Shown: positions 35,950-48,361 of the stretch, one piece after another
Position numbering within the stretch: the first letter of the stretch is position 1
Layout: every line of letters starts with the position of its first letter
Assembly: GCA_030248215.1 (NCBI GenBank)
Contig: JASANG010002922.1
Location: 62,001-126,000, forward strand
Direction of reading: 5' to 3'
Length of the DNA: 64,000 bases
DNA from: Enoplolaimus lenunculus
Taxonomy: Eukaryota > Nematoda > Enoplea > Enoplida > Thoracostomopsidae
The notes under the pieces: generated by a model
Database searches by the model: none
The model's input: only the letters and a program-made list of their open reading frames with translations
What the model was told of the DNA's origin: nothing
Position numbers and translations under genes: made by a program

Positions 35950-37545
35950 TTTTGCACACAGAATAAATTGACTTGTATTCAAGAAATATTGTCTGAAATT
36001 TAACACAATTGATTTGATGCAGACTCCAGACATATCTTATTTATTTCACAAATATTGGTCTAAAATTTTTCACACTTAATGTTTTAAATTTAACTTTGTT
36101 GTATGAACGATTAAGAAAAATATTTCCGAAACATACGACAAATATTTCTGATATATAACACAATTTTGTCTGAAACAGAACACGGGGATTCAAGGAAACC
36201 GACGTCAAAATTGGGGGCTAAGGCTCAACCCAATACCCTAATTTTACAACCTAAGGTACGTCCAAAACGTAAACTTATTTTGGGGGAGCCGAGCTGAACA
36301 CGAAATTTCTTTGAAATTCGATCATATATATACGTTTAAGAATGTAAACGGAGCAACTTTTTACACATATAAAATTAAGAAAATTATTTCTTGAATAAAC
36401 GAAAACTAGTTCTTGAAAGGAAGAAATTTATGTCTTATCAATTGGCAATAGCAATTTCTTGAATATAAGATATTTGTGTTTTAACCATTTATGAAACGAA
36501 TTTCTGAGCTGTGTACTGAAATGCAAGACATTTATGTCTTGAAAATTTCAGAAAGTAGGAGTCTTGAAGTTTGAAGACTCTTTATTTTGTGTGTAGGGGC
36601 GTCCAGATTTGTGGTAGGTCTGCTAAAGATTACGTTTTGATTCTAGATTACATTTTTGCTTACGCTTAGGCATGCGCATATTCTACTCTGACGCCCCTAG
36701 TTTGATATGTACGCTCATATTTTTAGGTGTGCGCAACTCTTATCATCTGCCGGTGACAAGACCTGTACCATTCGTTAAAACACATGGTGAACTACCAAAT
36801 GAAGCATATGGTTTGCAATTGATTTGTCCAACTAGCGAATAGAGGTTGAGAATAGCAGATGCTGTACACAAAATAGTCTTGAAATTTCAAGAATCCTACT
36901 TCCTTAATTTTTCAAGACATTAATGTCTTGTTTTCCAGACATTAATAGCCTTAAACTGCTCAGAAATTTGTGTCTGAAATAGTTAAAACATAAATGCCTT
37001 ATTCAAAAAATTTCTATTTACAATTTATACGAAAGAGATTTCTTTCCTTCAATAAATAGTGGTGTTATATTTAAGAATTCATTTTCTGATTTTTATGCAC
37101 ATAATATAGTTGCTCCGTTTATATTCTAAAAAGAGTATATAAATAATCGAATTTCAAAGATTTTTCGGGGTTGAGCTTAAGCTCCCCCAACCCATGCTTA
37201 CGTCTTGGACGTATCTTAGGTTGCAAAAGTAGGAAATTTGGTTGAGCTTAACTCCCTTGTGAAGGCGACTTTTCTGGCAAATCTTGTTTTAAGACATATA
37301 TGTCTTAAAAATCAGCAAAACAAGTCTTTTATTTCAAACATATTTGTCTTGTATTTCAGAAATATTTGTCTTAATCGTTTATGAAACACACTCAAATTTA
37401 AGATATTTAAGCCTTAAATATTTCAGACACATATTTCTGAGAAATTTAGGCAACCAATGTCTTGCATTCAAGATATATGTCTGGAGTTTAGATTAAGACA
37501 TAATTGTCTTGAATTTAATACGAAAATAATTCATGAACATCAGAA
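35950..37545. repeat. Large inverted repeat made of two repeat H copies
   Basis: Copies at 35950-36596 (inverted) and 36880-37545 (direct) face each other around ~280 bp that holds a TTAGGC remnant (36600-36715) and a candidate exon (36727-36842). Both carry a GGTTGAGCT(T) core and AAGACATTAATGTCTTG-type flanks. Confidence 0.7.
36727..36842 (+). CDS. Candidate 3'-terminal exon, unknown protein
   Basis: A CATATTTTTAG acceptor opens 37 codons to a TAG stop (upstream phase 1). The peptide is Pro-, Val- and Glu-containing, unlike the AT-driven translations around it. It lies in the loop of the large inverted repeat. No family recognised. Confidence 0.35.
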
Positions 37546-37841
37546 AATGTTTTGTGCATAGGTCACTTTTTAAACACCTATCGTTAACTAGCAATACGTG
37601 CTATGCTCAGCTGAGAATACGAGCTGTATTTACAATCCCATAAAAGTATACATCTACTCAAACATATCTAACAATTATACACTTAGACCCATACTTATTA
37701 TACTGTGATGAGGCACGCGCACTGGGAAACTGAAGGAAGTAAGAACTAGATACACTTAGGCTAATGATTAGTCTCACTCCTAGCTTTTGGCTGTGTGGCA
37801 GGATTTTTCCAGTTAAAATGGACATGTCCAAGCATATAAAC

Positions 37842-40800
37842 CTACAAAAATGATATTCCAAGACCAAACTGTAACCCTGGTGTCACCGAATCTTGGGCGT
37901 GCATTGCAAACGGCCACACGTAATTCAACTCAATTCGTGCTGCGTTTCGCAATTTAATTGCAATTCCCAGTCCAAGACTACAGCGCGGTGTTGCAGAACT
38001 TAAGCTTTCAATCACTTCAGAATGACTCATTGAATAGCTAACCGGACAAATGCTTCCTGCGAGTGCGAATCCGTGAGCGAAAAAAAGCCACGGAGGAATC
38101 AATGGCCTATAGATGTGTAGGCCTGCAGACCACGCAGCCATACCTCCCATGAACGCGCCATCCTGCGCAGGTCCCACCCCACGATAGGCAAACCCTCTTA
38201 AATCAGTCGGACCACCTAGATAGACTCGATCGATTAAATTCAAACTTTTACCGCCCTGAGGGATGACATAGCTAGCACTGAGCGACGGTGTCAAGAAAAA
38301 TCCCAGCGGCAACGGTGCAGAACCGCGTAGCTCCGCATCGTGTCTCAAAAATTGTGCATCACCACCGAGACCAGCGAATTCTTGGCCAATTTTGGCGTAC
38401 AAACCACGCGAAGGCAAGATTTCTGAATCAAGCGTTGAGTACTTGATAATGTTTTGAACGCTAAATTTCAACGAATGGCCTGAAATACAAAAAACGGCAC
38501 ATTTGTGATTTTTTTCAAACGTACGCTGGATTAAAAAATCTAAACCTCTCATATTTTAAGACTTGCTTCAACTTACCAGCTTGTTCCCTAACTGCCCACG
38601 CAGCGGCATTGTGCAAAACGGCAAGTTTACGCCATTCAGCAGTTAGCCGACAATGGTGTGTCCAATTGTAGAATGTTGCATGAGACAACTGTCCAGCAAC
38701 TCCGGTTTCTACAGACGAATATGCGGACGCAGGAGACTCAATTGATGACCGATACGCATGCAATGATAGTGAGGTATCACGCCAGCCTAGTATAGGTTTC
38801 GTAAATCTAAAATATACAAATCAAAACAATGATAGTTTGCACAAGAGTATAGCATACAACGTATAAAATACGTACCCCAGGTTGAACTTGGAGAATAACC
38901 CACACTTTTACGGTTGCTGCCAAAACAACTGTAAAGTACACAAATCAAGACGGCATGTAGTTTAATGTCATCCATCCACGGCGCGATCGGATACAAAAAC
39001 CAAGTGCATATCTACAAGTAATAGCCCCTGTTTGAATTTCGAAAACTATTCAATGCAGTTTCCGTGCTAAGTAATATTTAGGAGCTTATAACACACTCTT
39101 GTTTGAAAACTTATCAATGATAGGTAGCCGCAAAACATGTGTATGAATATAACAAAACCGTCACAAATTAACTCTTACGCAAAATGCCACAACGCCGTTT
39201 TGAGATGGCCAAAATTCGCTTCTCCTGACAAAACTTCGCCTCTGCCGAAAACACTGTGAGCTGTAATACCACCACCCGCTTGGCCTTCACCGCGGTTATT
39301 GATTCCTGAAAATGGTAAAAATTATAATATTGCAGTCCACAAGTACATGATACTTGCAACGAAATATTGCCTTGTGCGTTCCAAGCTGCGCTTTGTTTGT
39401 GCATACAAGTCTGCCTATTTCTTAATAATCTGTTCACAAATTTCAGGTTTTACGAAAGAATTTCCGGATAAAACTGCATGTACAAGCTAAAGTTGCAAAT
39501 TCTCGGTGCAAAAACTTACAAATGTAAACGAGAGTTAATCCAAAAACAAAAGTAGCACCACAGGATTTCAGTCAGATTTTTCTATAGCTCTTCCCAATCA
39601 TACCAATAAATAAATGAATAAATAGGTCCACAAACACGGTGCCGCACAGCAATAACAGACAGCTGCATTGTAATATATTCGAGTATGCTTAGATTTGCAC
39701 ACTATCAACTAAAATCTGTCTATATAAGTTCAAGCTAAGAGAATTATATATAATATAATATATTGAATATTTAACAGAAAACTGTGATAAATAAAGGTTT
39801 CAAACAGCCCTTTCTGCCGTCGTATATAAATACCCTTTGACTACCGCCGAAAATATAGGTCTAGCGCACCAAAATGTTTGGCCAATACAATATCACTCAA
39901 ATCTTTCATGTGCAGTTTTTTTATTTTCAAAATTGTAGTATCATGGAGGATATAATCAAACAAGTCATTTATGTGTTCTCACAATAATTTTTGATATCAC
40001 ACCAGATTTTTTCGTGTTGGGGCCCACGAATATAAAATTTTCAAATAACTAGTACAGTTGCATCCGTGTCCGGGTATTTTAGCCGAAAAATTCCGGGTCC
40101 GGGTTTTCACATCAACAAATTCCGGGGCCGTGTCCGGGTATTTGCAAAAATACCCGGAAAAAACACCCAGAATAAAATAAGCTTAGTGATTTTAACATCC
40201 CGCGCCTACATTCTGAATAGTAACTGCATCGTCCCATGTTACTTTCATTTTTTCTATTAACCTCCCTTATCACGCGCCATAGCATACGCAGATATAAATT
40301 ATACTTGCTCGCTAAAGCGCGGTTAATAAAAAATTGACTGATTACCAGTGTTAACGCTTCCCCGAATTCGCGACGGCTCTTTGACAATAAACGCCAGCTC
40401 GATTGGAATGCTCGCCGATTTATCTTTATTTGTTGACACTTTGGTTGATGCCGCCGCGCTAGAACCAGTTTGAGACGCTTTGGAAGCTGAAACCGGTAAA
40501 ATCCGGAGGAAATTTTAAACTCTCAACCGAAGTATATACTCCACAGTTAATGTATTTCGATTACAGAGAGCAAAAAAATTAAGACTGATAATGCACGATG
40601 GTACAAGTGTATACCCTTACGTGAACTGTTAAACATTGTGATGCGCAGTTTTACAATTAGCCCACGCCTAAATATTGGTAAGTATGCGTGTAGAAGACGG
40701 AGCAAACGCAAAAAAGAACCTAGTGGTTGAAAAACCTGTATATATGTTGTAGTCTACAATAATATGTTTCAAGCAAACTACGGTGAAACAACAGTAGAAT

Positions 40801-41397
40801 GCGTATACGTACCTACGCTTTTTGAGTCACACACATCAAGCAATACCACCATATTATCAAAAAGTCCATCTTTTTCCATTTGTAACTTTGCTTCGTATGA
40901 CTAAAAAAGCAGATCTGTAAGCGTCACTTACATACCGAAAGGATTTTTCGACTTTTATACATATACATATATATGCGATATTGAGGTTTTATCAAAGGTT
41001 TATATATACTGTTTTGTGAAGGTTTCCTGCTATTTAGTTTAAAAACCATACATTTTCGACAATTAGAAAGAGTTCTCAATAATTGGATTATCTTCCAGCT
41101 GCAATATATGCTTCAAGAAACATGAATGACAATGCTACAAGACACCATGATAGCATATACGTATTATAAACGATAGTGTTTGACAACATGGTACACACAA
41201 TTGCGCGCATTAATCATAGTTACCTTTCTAACTAACTCGCGCAAAGTTGTGGCAGTAAAAATATGTCGAATTTCTTTAACTAAAGCATCATATTTTGTTC
41301 TATGAACGTTATCAAAATGCACTCGCTCCAGATGAACACGCGTATTGATGGTAGCCTCATCGCCTTTCAAAATTGATGCTGGACCAAACGCTTTCAT
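37842..41397 (-). CDS. SAMM50: SAMM50, mitochondrial outer-membrane Omp85 insertase, complete
   Basis: Seven exons: 41397-41224 (ATG), 40900-40813, 40486-40346, 39305-39179, 38928-38872, 38806-38577 and 38479-37842 (TAG). Every phase agrees; 1455 nt give 484 residues, against about 470 for vertebrate SAMM50. Residues ~18-128 form the POTRA domain (LERVHFDNV, IPIELAFIVKEP). The rest is the 16-strand barrel, with the Omp85 LRGF motif at about residue 366 and a C-terminal beta strand ending in Phe-Leu. SAMM50 inserts beta-barrel proteins (VDAC, TOM40) into the mitochondrial outer membrane and helps anchor MICOS. Oddities: an extra Ser/Ala/Lys-rich stretch of about 25 residues inside the POTRA domain, and a 57-nt micro-exon in the first barrel strands. 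Confidence 0.95.
40046..40170. repeat. CCGGGTCCGGG-rich repeat fragment
   Basis: Several TTCCGGGTCCGGGT units in a SAMM50 intron; a sister fragment lies at 48750-48840. Confidence 0.55.
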
Positions 41398-41716
41398 TTG
41401 TTTATAGCAACTGTAACTGATAAATGTTACTGCAATTTAATAAAACTCCTATTAATTTATACTTATACAAAATCTGTTGATGTCAAAAGCTGATGCTACA
41501 GACCAAATACGTGCACCGCAATAACAGTTTTTGTTGCAAACGTATAGTTATATAACGGTAGTTGGTTTGACTCAAACGCCAAGAGGTTCTCCATTCGATT
41601 TCTCTAGTGGTCTTAAGCTTTCGACAAATTTCGTAAGGGGGTGCAACCGGAATTTTGAAATTTTAATTTTAAACCTACTTGTGATACGTTGCATAAAAAT
41701 TCTGTATAACTTATTG

Positions 41717-41760
41717 AACGAAGCGAAACTCCGAGCGAAGCTCGGAGTTTCGCGAAGCGT
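41717..41760. repeat. Strong hairpin with GAGCGAAGCTC loop
   Basis: CGAAGCGAAACTCCGAGC and its complement flank a short loop; almost perfect palindrome of about 42 bp. Confidence 0.85.
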
Positions 41761-41889
41761 TTTATGTTTCGTACTCGGGGGTCGAAAGGTTGATGTCCGT
41801 CCGTCCGAAAAGAATCTCAGGAACGCCGGAACCGATTTTGATAAACTTTTTTTGTTTTAAAGCTAATTATATTGGGGTGTTAACCTCGC

Positions 41890-42475
41890 ATTGGGGTTTT
41901 AAAACTTTAAGCCGTTTATTAGCTACAGGCTAATTTGCACAATTAGTTAAGCTTAAATTAGGACTTTCTACATTATTTCGCTAATTATTACAGTTGCAAG
42001 CAATACGTATAATTTCAACATTAAAGGGTTTTTGGGTGCGCGGAATCTGCATAGACTGCTTACAAACCTCCAAAACCGATAATTGAGTCGTTAGGTAACA
42101 GGTAATTTGCATATTAGCACAGTTTATAAGCCTAAATTAGGACTTTTTACAATATTACACTAATTATTGAGGTTAAAAGCAGCGTAATTTCAGCACTAAA
42201 GGGTTTTAGGTGCGAGGAATCTGAATAAATTGTGTACAAACCTCCAAAACCGATAATTGAATAGTTAGCTTTTAGCTAATTTGCATATTACCTTAATGAC
42301 AAGACAAAACTAGGGCTTTCTAAATTATTTAAATAATTATTAGGGTTTACTGAAGGTTTTTGAATGCGAGGAATCTGAATAAATTGTTTACAAACCTCCA
42401 AAACCAATAAATGAATAGTTAGTTAATAACTAATTTGCATATTCGCTTAATTGCTTACGTGTGTTCGAGCTTCGC
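41890..42475 (+). repeat. Degenerate tandem repeat, ~155-174-bp period
   Basis: Shared phrase TAATTTGCA(T/C)A at 41931, 42103, 42277 and 42431, with CAAACCTCCAAAACC and GCGAGGAATCTG also recurring in each unit. Confidence 0.8.
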
Positions 42476-43499
42476 TCAATACATGTTATCCCTCAACGAC
42501 TGGTTTATTAACTTGCATCAGTGAGTTAACTTATCAATAATTGATTGTAGTTTAGCTTTTACAGAACCAAAAATCATCGCCAGTTATTTATTCAACGTTT
42601 TTCAAAAATGTTGCCAGCCAACAGACACGGTAAATGAATATTTTGTTACTACAAATTATGCGTAGTCAAATTTCTAGTTCCGATTCTGGTATAATCCAGT
42701 TCCGCTTTGCACCCTACGTCTTGACGGGGTCTCAAACTGTGCAATTTCAACAAAATCACATTATGCGCTTGGCATAATAACCTAAGTAGCTGGCCTAAAA
42801 ATTTCTTTAAAATCATAACAAATGATGGCTTGCATATAGTGCTGACTGCACCAACTTACCGCTACCAGTCACGGAAACATAACCGGTTGAAACTAGGTTA
42901 GCACTCTATAACCCTATAGACAAGCCTCTCGTACCTCTATTGGGCGCTAATCAGGTTGGCTCAACAAATACTTGGGACACACTCGTAAACGTTTGACCAA
43001 TTACTAGCTATTTCAATACCGTCAGATGCTCTAAAAGCATCGGATCTTAGCAGTACACGATTTTTTTCAACGAAAACACTGATTGGATTTATATTTATCG
43101 CGAACATGGACTCGGCAAACGGTATGAAAACCTTGGAGACGATAGGAACGACACAAAGTGCTCGATGAACCATTAATAGATTGGATAGCTACACAGAGCC
43201 GGCTTTATCACCCCCAAACAGATGAATAGGGCCCCCGAGAATACGGGACCAATTTTACAAACTTAACACGTTAATTCATATAAAAATACGTCTAGAGGTC
43301 AGAGGGCTCAAAAATGACGTTTAGCTACTTTAGCTCATTCTGTTTGAGAGATTTTCTTTGCTACTGCAACCGCTGTTGAAGTTGGTTGCCCAACATTCCG
43401 ATGCTCACTTCTAAAAGCAGTTTTATGAAATTCGGGATCACCACCGTGAATAATTTTTTGCCGCGTCACTTTAGGTAGAAACCGGAACTTCACGTTTGT

Positions 43500-43620
43500 G
43501 CCTAGCAGCTAGCAAAGCGGGTTACACGTGTTTTCGAACTAGCGACTTACGGATTCTTAGGAAGATACTTATACATAGCACTTCGCCACGCAGCTCGCCT
43601 CTTGAACTACTTTTATCGAC
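43500..43620 (-). repeat. tRNA-derived SINE remnant
   Basis: On the minus strand GAGCTGCGTGGCGAAGTG (A-box-like) is followed ~45 bp later by CTAGTTCGAAAACA (B-box-like). Confidence 0.45.
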
Positions 43621-43961
43621 AACTTTATTATACCTTGCGAGACTCAAACACTTCAAACAGTGCACATGTTTAGATGCTAAAGCCGGTTAATATCCGGTTC
43701 CGGTAAAAATTCGGCTTATCTTCATTGTGCTCGGAACGATGTGGCGGATCGGAAAATAATATTTTCTCAAAAATTTCCACATTTTTCACTTTTTTTGCGT
43801 GTTAAGAGTTTAACTTGCTCTTGAAGGCAACTATCACGTGTATAGTGTGAGTTGCTTAGTGCTGGTGGTTTAGAGACCAACAGCCCCCTATTTTGCTTAG
43901 TTTCCTTTAAAAATCGGGGGATAAGGGAACAGCAGCCGCACTGAAAGGCTTAAAATAAAAC

Positions 43962-44051
43962 ATGGCTTACTTGACTATACGAGATATCGATGAGGAATTC
44001 GGAAAATTGAGGCTCGACAGCTATCCGATAAATGATCGGTTCCCCGTTCCG
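43962..44051 (+). CDS. Candidate first coding exon, unknown protein
   Basis: An ATG in excellent context (AAAACATGGCT) starts 30 codons ending at a GTAAAT donor in phase 0. The peptide is acidic and well mixed (MAYLTIRDIDEEFGKLRLDS at the start). The exon end overlaps a TTCCGGTAAATTTT phrase also found in hAT-type MITEs, so the donor may be repeat-derived. It could be the start of the gene ending at 47526, but linking exons were not found. Confidence 0.35.
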
Positions 44052-44599
44052 GTAAATTTTAAAACTTATGGAATCTTAGCAAAACCAAAATAGCCTAGCT
44101 AACGCTTTACCGTAATACATAAAACTTATAGCTCAGTGTGATACCTACCAATGAAACCATTCTCTCACCGAATTTTACTGTTCTGTAATAAGGGAGCTTA
44201 TAAACTTTGCCTTATTAAAGCAAAAAGTCTGAAGCCTTGCTAGTTCCTTGATCTTTTATTATATTCTTAAATGCGATTAGCATCTATCACGTATTATTGA
44301 CAAATTTTCAAACTGACGAACTTCTACAATATTGGATCTCAAGGACACTACATTGTCTAAAGTACGGTTTTCAGCGTCATGCCCACCGCTCTAATCCATA
44401 ATGCGTGTTTTAACGCTTTCAACCAGTCGGCTCTAGTAAAAATTAGAGTAGCTTGCGACTTTGATTTGATATATTTTTGCCTTGACTAGGTTTAGGCAGG
44501 TAGGCTTTGTCTTTGTTCATCCTTACGGTTAGGTTTAGGCTTATGCTTAGGATTGCGCTTCCCGGTTTATTTCGATTATAAATAATTGCTCGATATACC

Positions 44600-44703
44600 G
44601 GTTCATTCTGAAATGTAGTATTAGTTTCGTCTCGTAAATGCGTAGCTAGTAACCGTAGGGGTTCGGTGCATGTTTTTACTTTTTGAAATTCGGAAGAACT
44701 GAA
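44600..44703 (-). CDS. Candidate internal exon, unknown protein
   Basis: On the minus strand a TTTTTGTTCAG acceptor is followed by an open frame with protein-like composition (upstream phase 2); a CCGGTATAT donor would end it in phase 0. The frame stays open into TTAGGC-type repeat DNA. No partner exon is confirmed. Confidence 0.3.
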
Positions 44704-45289
44704 CAAAAACGAGCACGCTAAATTGTGTAATATATTGATCTTTACGTTATTCCACTATGGAACACCGTTGATTCAAATTGATATGCGTGAGTCTCCGCTT
44801 AAACTAAAAATTTGTCGTATGAAAATACTTCAGTTAATTATTATCCACTTGCTAATGAAGCGCCCCTGTTAGTGCCAAGATTAACGGTTCGAAAACTGAG
44901 GTTTTGTTGGCACCCTGATTCCAGTCTTAGGGGTTTGCCTAAACTATAAACTTGTTATGTTAATGGTTTGGTTAATTATTATCAACTTGCTAAACTAATA
45001 GAACCAAGCTTGCAATCAGCCAAAACAAGGAACCATATAATTTGCATAAATTTACTAATTTTTCTGGGGGTAAGCATGTGGATATATGCTGGCCATGTGC
45101 ATATGCAAGTGCATTTCATACACTATAATGCTTGCCGGTAGCACACGGCAGACACATATAGTCGATGATAGAAACAGGTGTTTGCTTAAGGATCCGCAGG
45201 CTTGAAGTTCTATTTCCGCTCTGGAGTCTCGTTTTTCCAGCTGCTTAGTTAAAAAAGGTCTGAGGTCTCAGTTCTAATCTAGACTGACA

Positions 45290-45500
45290 CTGTGTGTCGC
45301 ATTCATGCGCATTGTGGCATGCCGATCCAAACTTCTCCGAATCCATGGGTCTGCAATTTACAGCGCCCGTCTCGGTGGGAAAACCATGTCAAACTGCACG
45401 GTTGGGAGAACCCCTGTTTTCGAAAGATATGGCCACGCCGGTAGTCGAACCTTTGACCTCTCGCTCGCGAGTCATACACTAGCCTACCCAACTTATCACA
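45290..45500 (-). repeat. tRNA-derived SINE-like sequence
   Basis: On the minus strand GTTGGGTAGGCTAGTG (A-box-like) and AAGGTTCGACTACC (B-box-like) lie one tRNA length apart, followed by GC-rich body sequence. Open frames here are shadows of this repeat. Confidence 0.5.
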
Positions 45501-46736
45501 CGTACCAATATTATCGGTCTCAAATGCACCTGATGATCTGCCTTGAACGCACTTGTTAGCTGCCTCGTCTTTTATGGGGAAGAAACCTTTATATTGTACC
45601 TGTCGATATATATACCGATGTCGATGCCAATTTCAACTTTAGTACATAAAGGAGATAGGATACTGCATTACATCATTATGCCAAGACTTAAACGATCACC
45701 ACCATAAACGATTATAATTTTATTAGAATGGTTCATTTAAATTAATTCGTCAAACACAAACGCAAGAGAGATAACAGTTTCTCTGATCAGACACGCTGAT
45801 ATAAGCCAAGAAGTGAATGTTGATTATTGCCGATGTCGATTAATCGGCACATCCCTATTTCTAATATAATCATAGTGTGCCATATATCCAATGATATTGG
45901 AGGCGGATTGTAAATTTTCTACCGGAACCGAATGTCAACTGGGTAGTACCAACTAAAAACTTCTAATGCTTTAATGAAGTTCGAAAAAAACCATTGTTAA
46001 TTGAAGCCCTGTATGCATCAGTTTAAACTACCTTAGTGTTTTTACCTGGAGATGCCTCGAGGCATGGGATGAAGGCCAACACGTTGTTTTGCGGGGCCTA
46101 ACCGGGCCAGTTCCGTACAATTCTTAAATTGTATCACGCTCGGTTCTAGTTTGATATATACATATCAACAGGTTGTTTTATTTAACAAAACGTACATAAC
46201 ATAACAGTCATAACTTTATAAAATATGCAACAGGGTGCGGAACGGTACTTACTTTAATCCGAGTCGATTTTGAAAGCATGAAAGCAGAGTCTTCCAGCTG
46301 GATAATTTTTCATTACCTAACGTATATAAAATAGAAAAAGTTCAACTGATTCTTTTGCAAAATTAGTCAACAAAACTTACAGCGACTAAAAAATGAAGTC
46401 TTTAAAATTTTTATATTTGTTCTTCTTCCGCAACAACACTGGTCTCCACGTATATGTAATTAAGGTGTTAACTTTGAAACTTATTCCTGAAAAATATGTT
46501 TCTGATTAATAATTACTACGCTTATTGCAATCACGCGTTTTATGGTGAATTTTAGCCTCACGCTTAGAAATATGTTTATACTACTGCTACAACCATTTGT
46601 TCTCAAATGTCCACCGTTTTGCTAAATTTCACTGCACTTTTAAGTATATATAAGTATAAGTATTTGCCAAGCAGTTTGTATCACTAGCTATGAAACTTGC
46701 AAATACATACACTTTTATATTCAATTTGTTACACAG

Positions 46737-47526
46737 GTATTTCGTATAGACATTCCAACAAAGCATTAATAGTCACACAGTGCTTATTAGATGACGTACG
46801 CATAGTTGAGATACATACACCAATTTTGGTATGTTTTTGTTTGTATATCAAATTTCGGATCCCGGGATCCGGTAGTTTATTTTACCGGATCCGGATTCGG
46901 ATCCGGATCTTAAAAATTGTAGAGATCCGGATCTCGGATACGGTCGATCCCTAGTCTAAGGAAATAATTTAGTCAAAAAAATTTTTGCGAGCAAGCGAAG
47001 CGAGCGAGAATAATTTTTTACCTCTGCGAGTACATACGTAATTATAGTGCGCTTTTCCAGTCTTCCCAGGAATTTCGGGGGATGTATCCTCTAACACCTC
47101 TTATATACGCACCAGATAGTAGCGTATATATTGCTTATATGAATGACGGGGAAGTGATATTATGTATTTACTAGACATAACTACTGGTTTTTTCTGGCGT
47201 ATGCCGCGTTTTGTTCTTATGTCTACACTACACAACACATATATACGTGTTTGCATATTTTATATATTTATGTACATATTTTTCATTCATGTAGTTGTAT
47301 TGATTTATTCCAAGATTTGAAGTAAACTGCAGTATTAGTGTTGTATTCAGCACCTCCGTTAATAGCCCTTCCCCGCATATCAAAAAAAATTTTCGCAGTA
47401 GGTGCAGTGCGGAAATTATTGCAACAAATTCTAAAACTTGTAGCTGGCGCAATAGCAAATTTGTACACACTAAGAACTATGAAAAAAGACAAACTACGAA
47501 AATGCATTAGAAATAATTTATTTTGA
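46737..47526 (+). CDS. Unidentified protein, three 3' exons
   Basis: Exons 46737-46828, 47070-47163 and 47351-47526 join in phases 0 and 1. In the first two exons only one frame is open and it is the one required. They encode about 120 residues ending at TGA. The middle exon reads like a beta-propeller blade edge (PLTPLIYAPDSSVYIAYMND), suggesting but not proving a WD40-type protein; the tail is basic and helical (KKIFAVGAVRKLLQQILKLV). The 5' part was not found; the exon at 43962 is a candidate. Minus-strand candidates at 46254-46431 conflict with an upstream extension. Confidence 0.5.
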
Positions 47527-47932
47527 AAATTGAATTTTTCAGGTGACGACCAAAAGCTGAGACGCTTAGGCTTTGTTATAGACCCATTTTTACTCCGAAG
47601 TTTAGGCTTAGCCTTACGAATAATAGATATATGCTGAGACATATGCTGTTACGCGCCTAGAATAACGCCCATCATCTATATCTGGTTTTCCAGCATTATT
47701 GTACCCCAATAAAGATTGTAAACGTACACGGACACATGCAAACCTTTATACGTAGGTATTACATGTGTGACAGAAAAAATATGCAAAAGTAAAGTCAATC
47801 AGTTCGATACTACGTACGGATGTTGGTATAAGTTTTTTCAAGGTTTTTAGAATTAATATCCGGCAAGTTCAAATACCGGAGCCGGATGTCGATTTTTGCC
47901 GGAGCCGGATATCCGGTTGCGCCCTGATATAT

Positions 47933-48361
47933 CAGGGTGAGACCGGATGTTAATTTACTGGATGCCGGATACGGATATTGAATATTTTACCGGAATAGAA
48001 ACCGAACACCGGTTGAAACATTTTTCGCCGTATTTTAGCGTGCTCAAGGTTTGTATTTGTTGTAGCCTTCATAATTGCTGCTATTAAACTGAAATTATTT
48101 AATGCAAAAACGCGTTTAATTCGCGCTCGCTTACATAAGGTAAAAGTAGCTGAAAACGTGTCAAAACTTGAACTTCTTGACTTGCCCAGAAATTTAATCG
48201 AAGCAAGATGTTAAAGACGCTCACTAGCAAAATGCAGTTTTATGATATTCCGCACCACAACCGTAAGTATCCGGTATCAGGTAGGTTTATCCCGGATGCT
48301 GGATACGGATATCAGTTTTTGCCGGATATTAAATCAGAACCAGATATCTGGTCGCACCCTG
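47933..48361. mobile_element. hAT-type MITE (family B)
   Basis: Begins CAGGGTGAGACCGGATG and ends CTGGTCGCACCCTG; the interior matches 1811-2604. A truncated relative ending GGTTGCGCCCTG (47868-47926) abuts it. Confidence 0.75.

Larger units (their letters stand above)
33622..36726. other. Intergenic: hAT-type MITEs and repeats
   Basis: Downstream of the metalloproteinase stop. Holds a SINE fragment, two family C elements and half of the repeat H palindrome. No gene with supported splice structure. Confidence 0.5.
41398..43961. other. Upstream of SAMM50: repeats, no gene seen
   Basis: Contains an outer element with CAACCGGAATT-like ends (about 41641-42715), a strong hairpin (41717-41760), a ~170-bp tandem repeat and a tRNA-like SINE (43500-43620). 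The SAMM50 promoter should lie next to 41400, but no motif is diagnostic. Confidence 0.5.
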
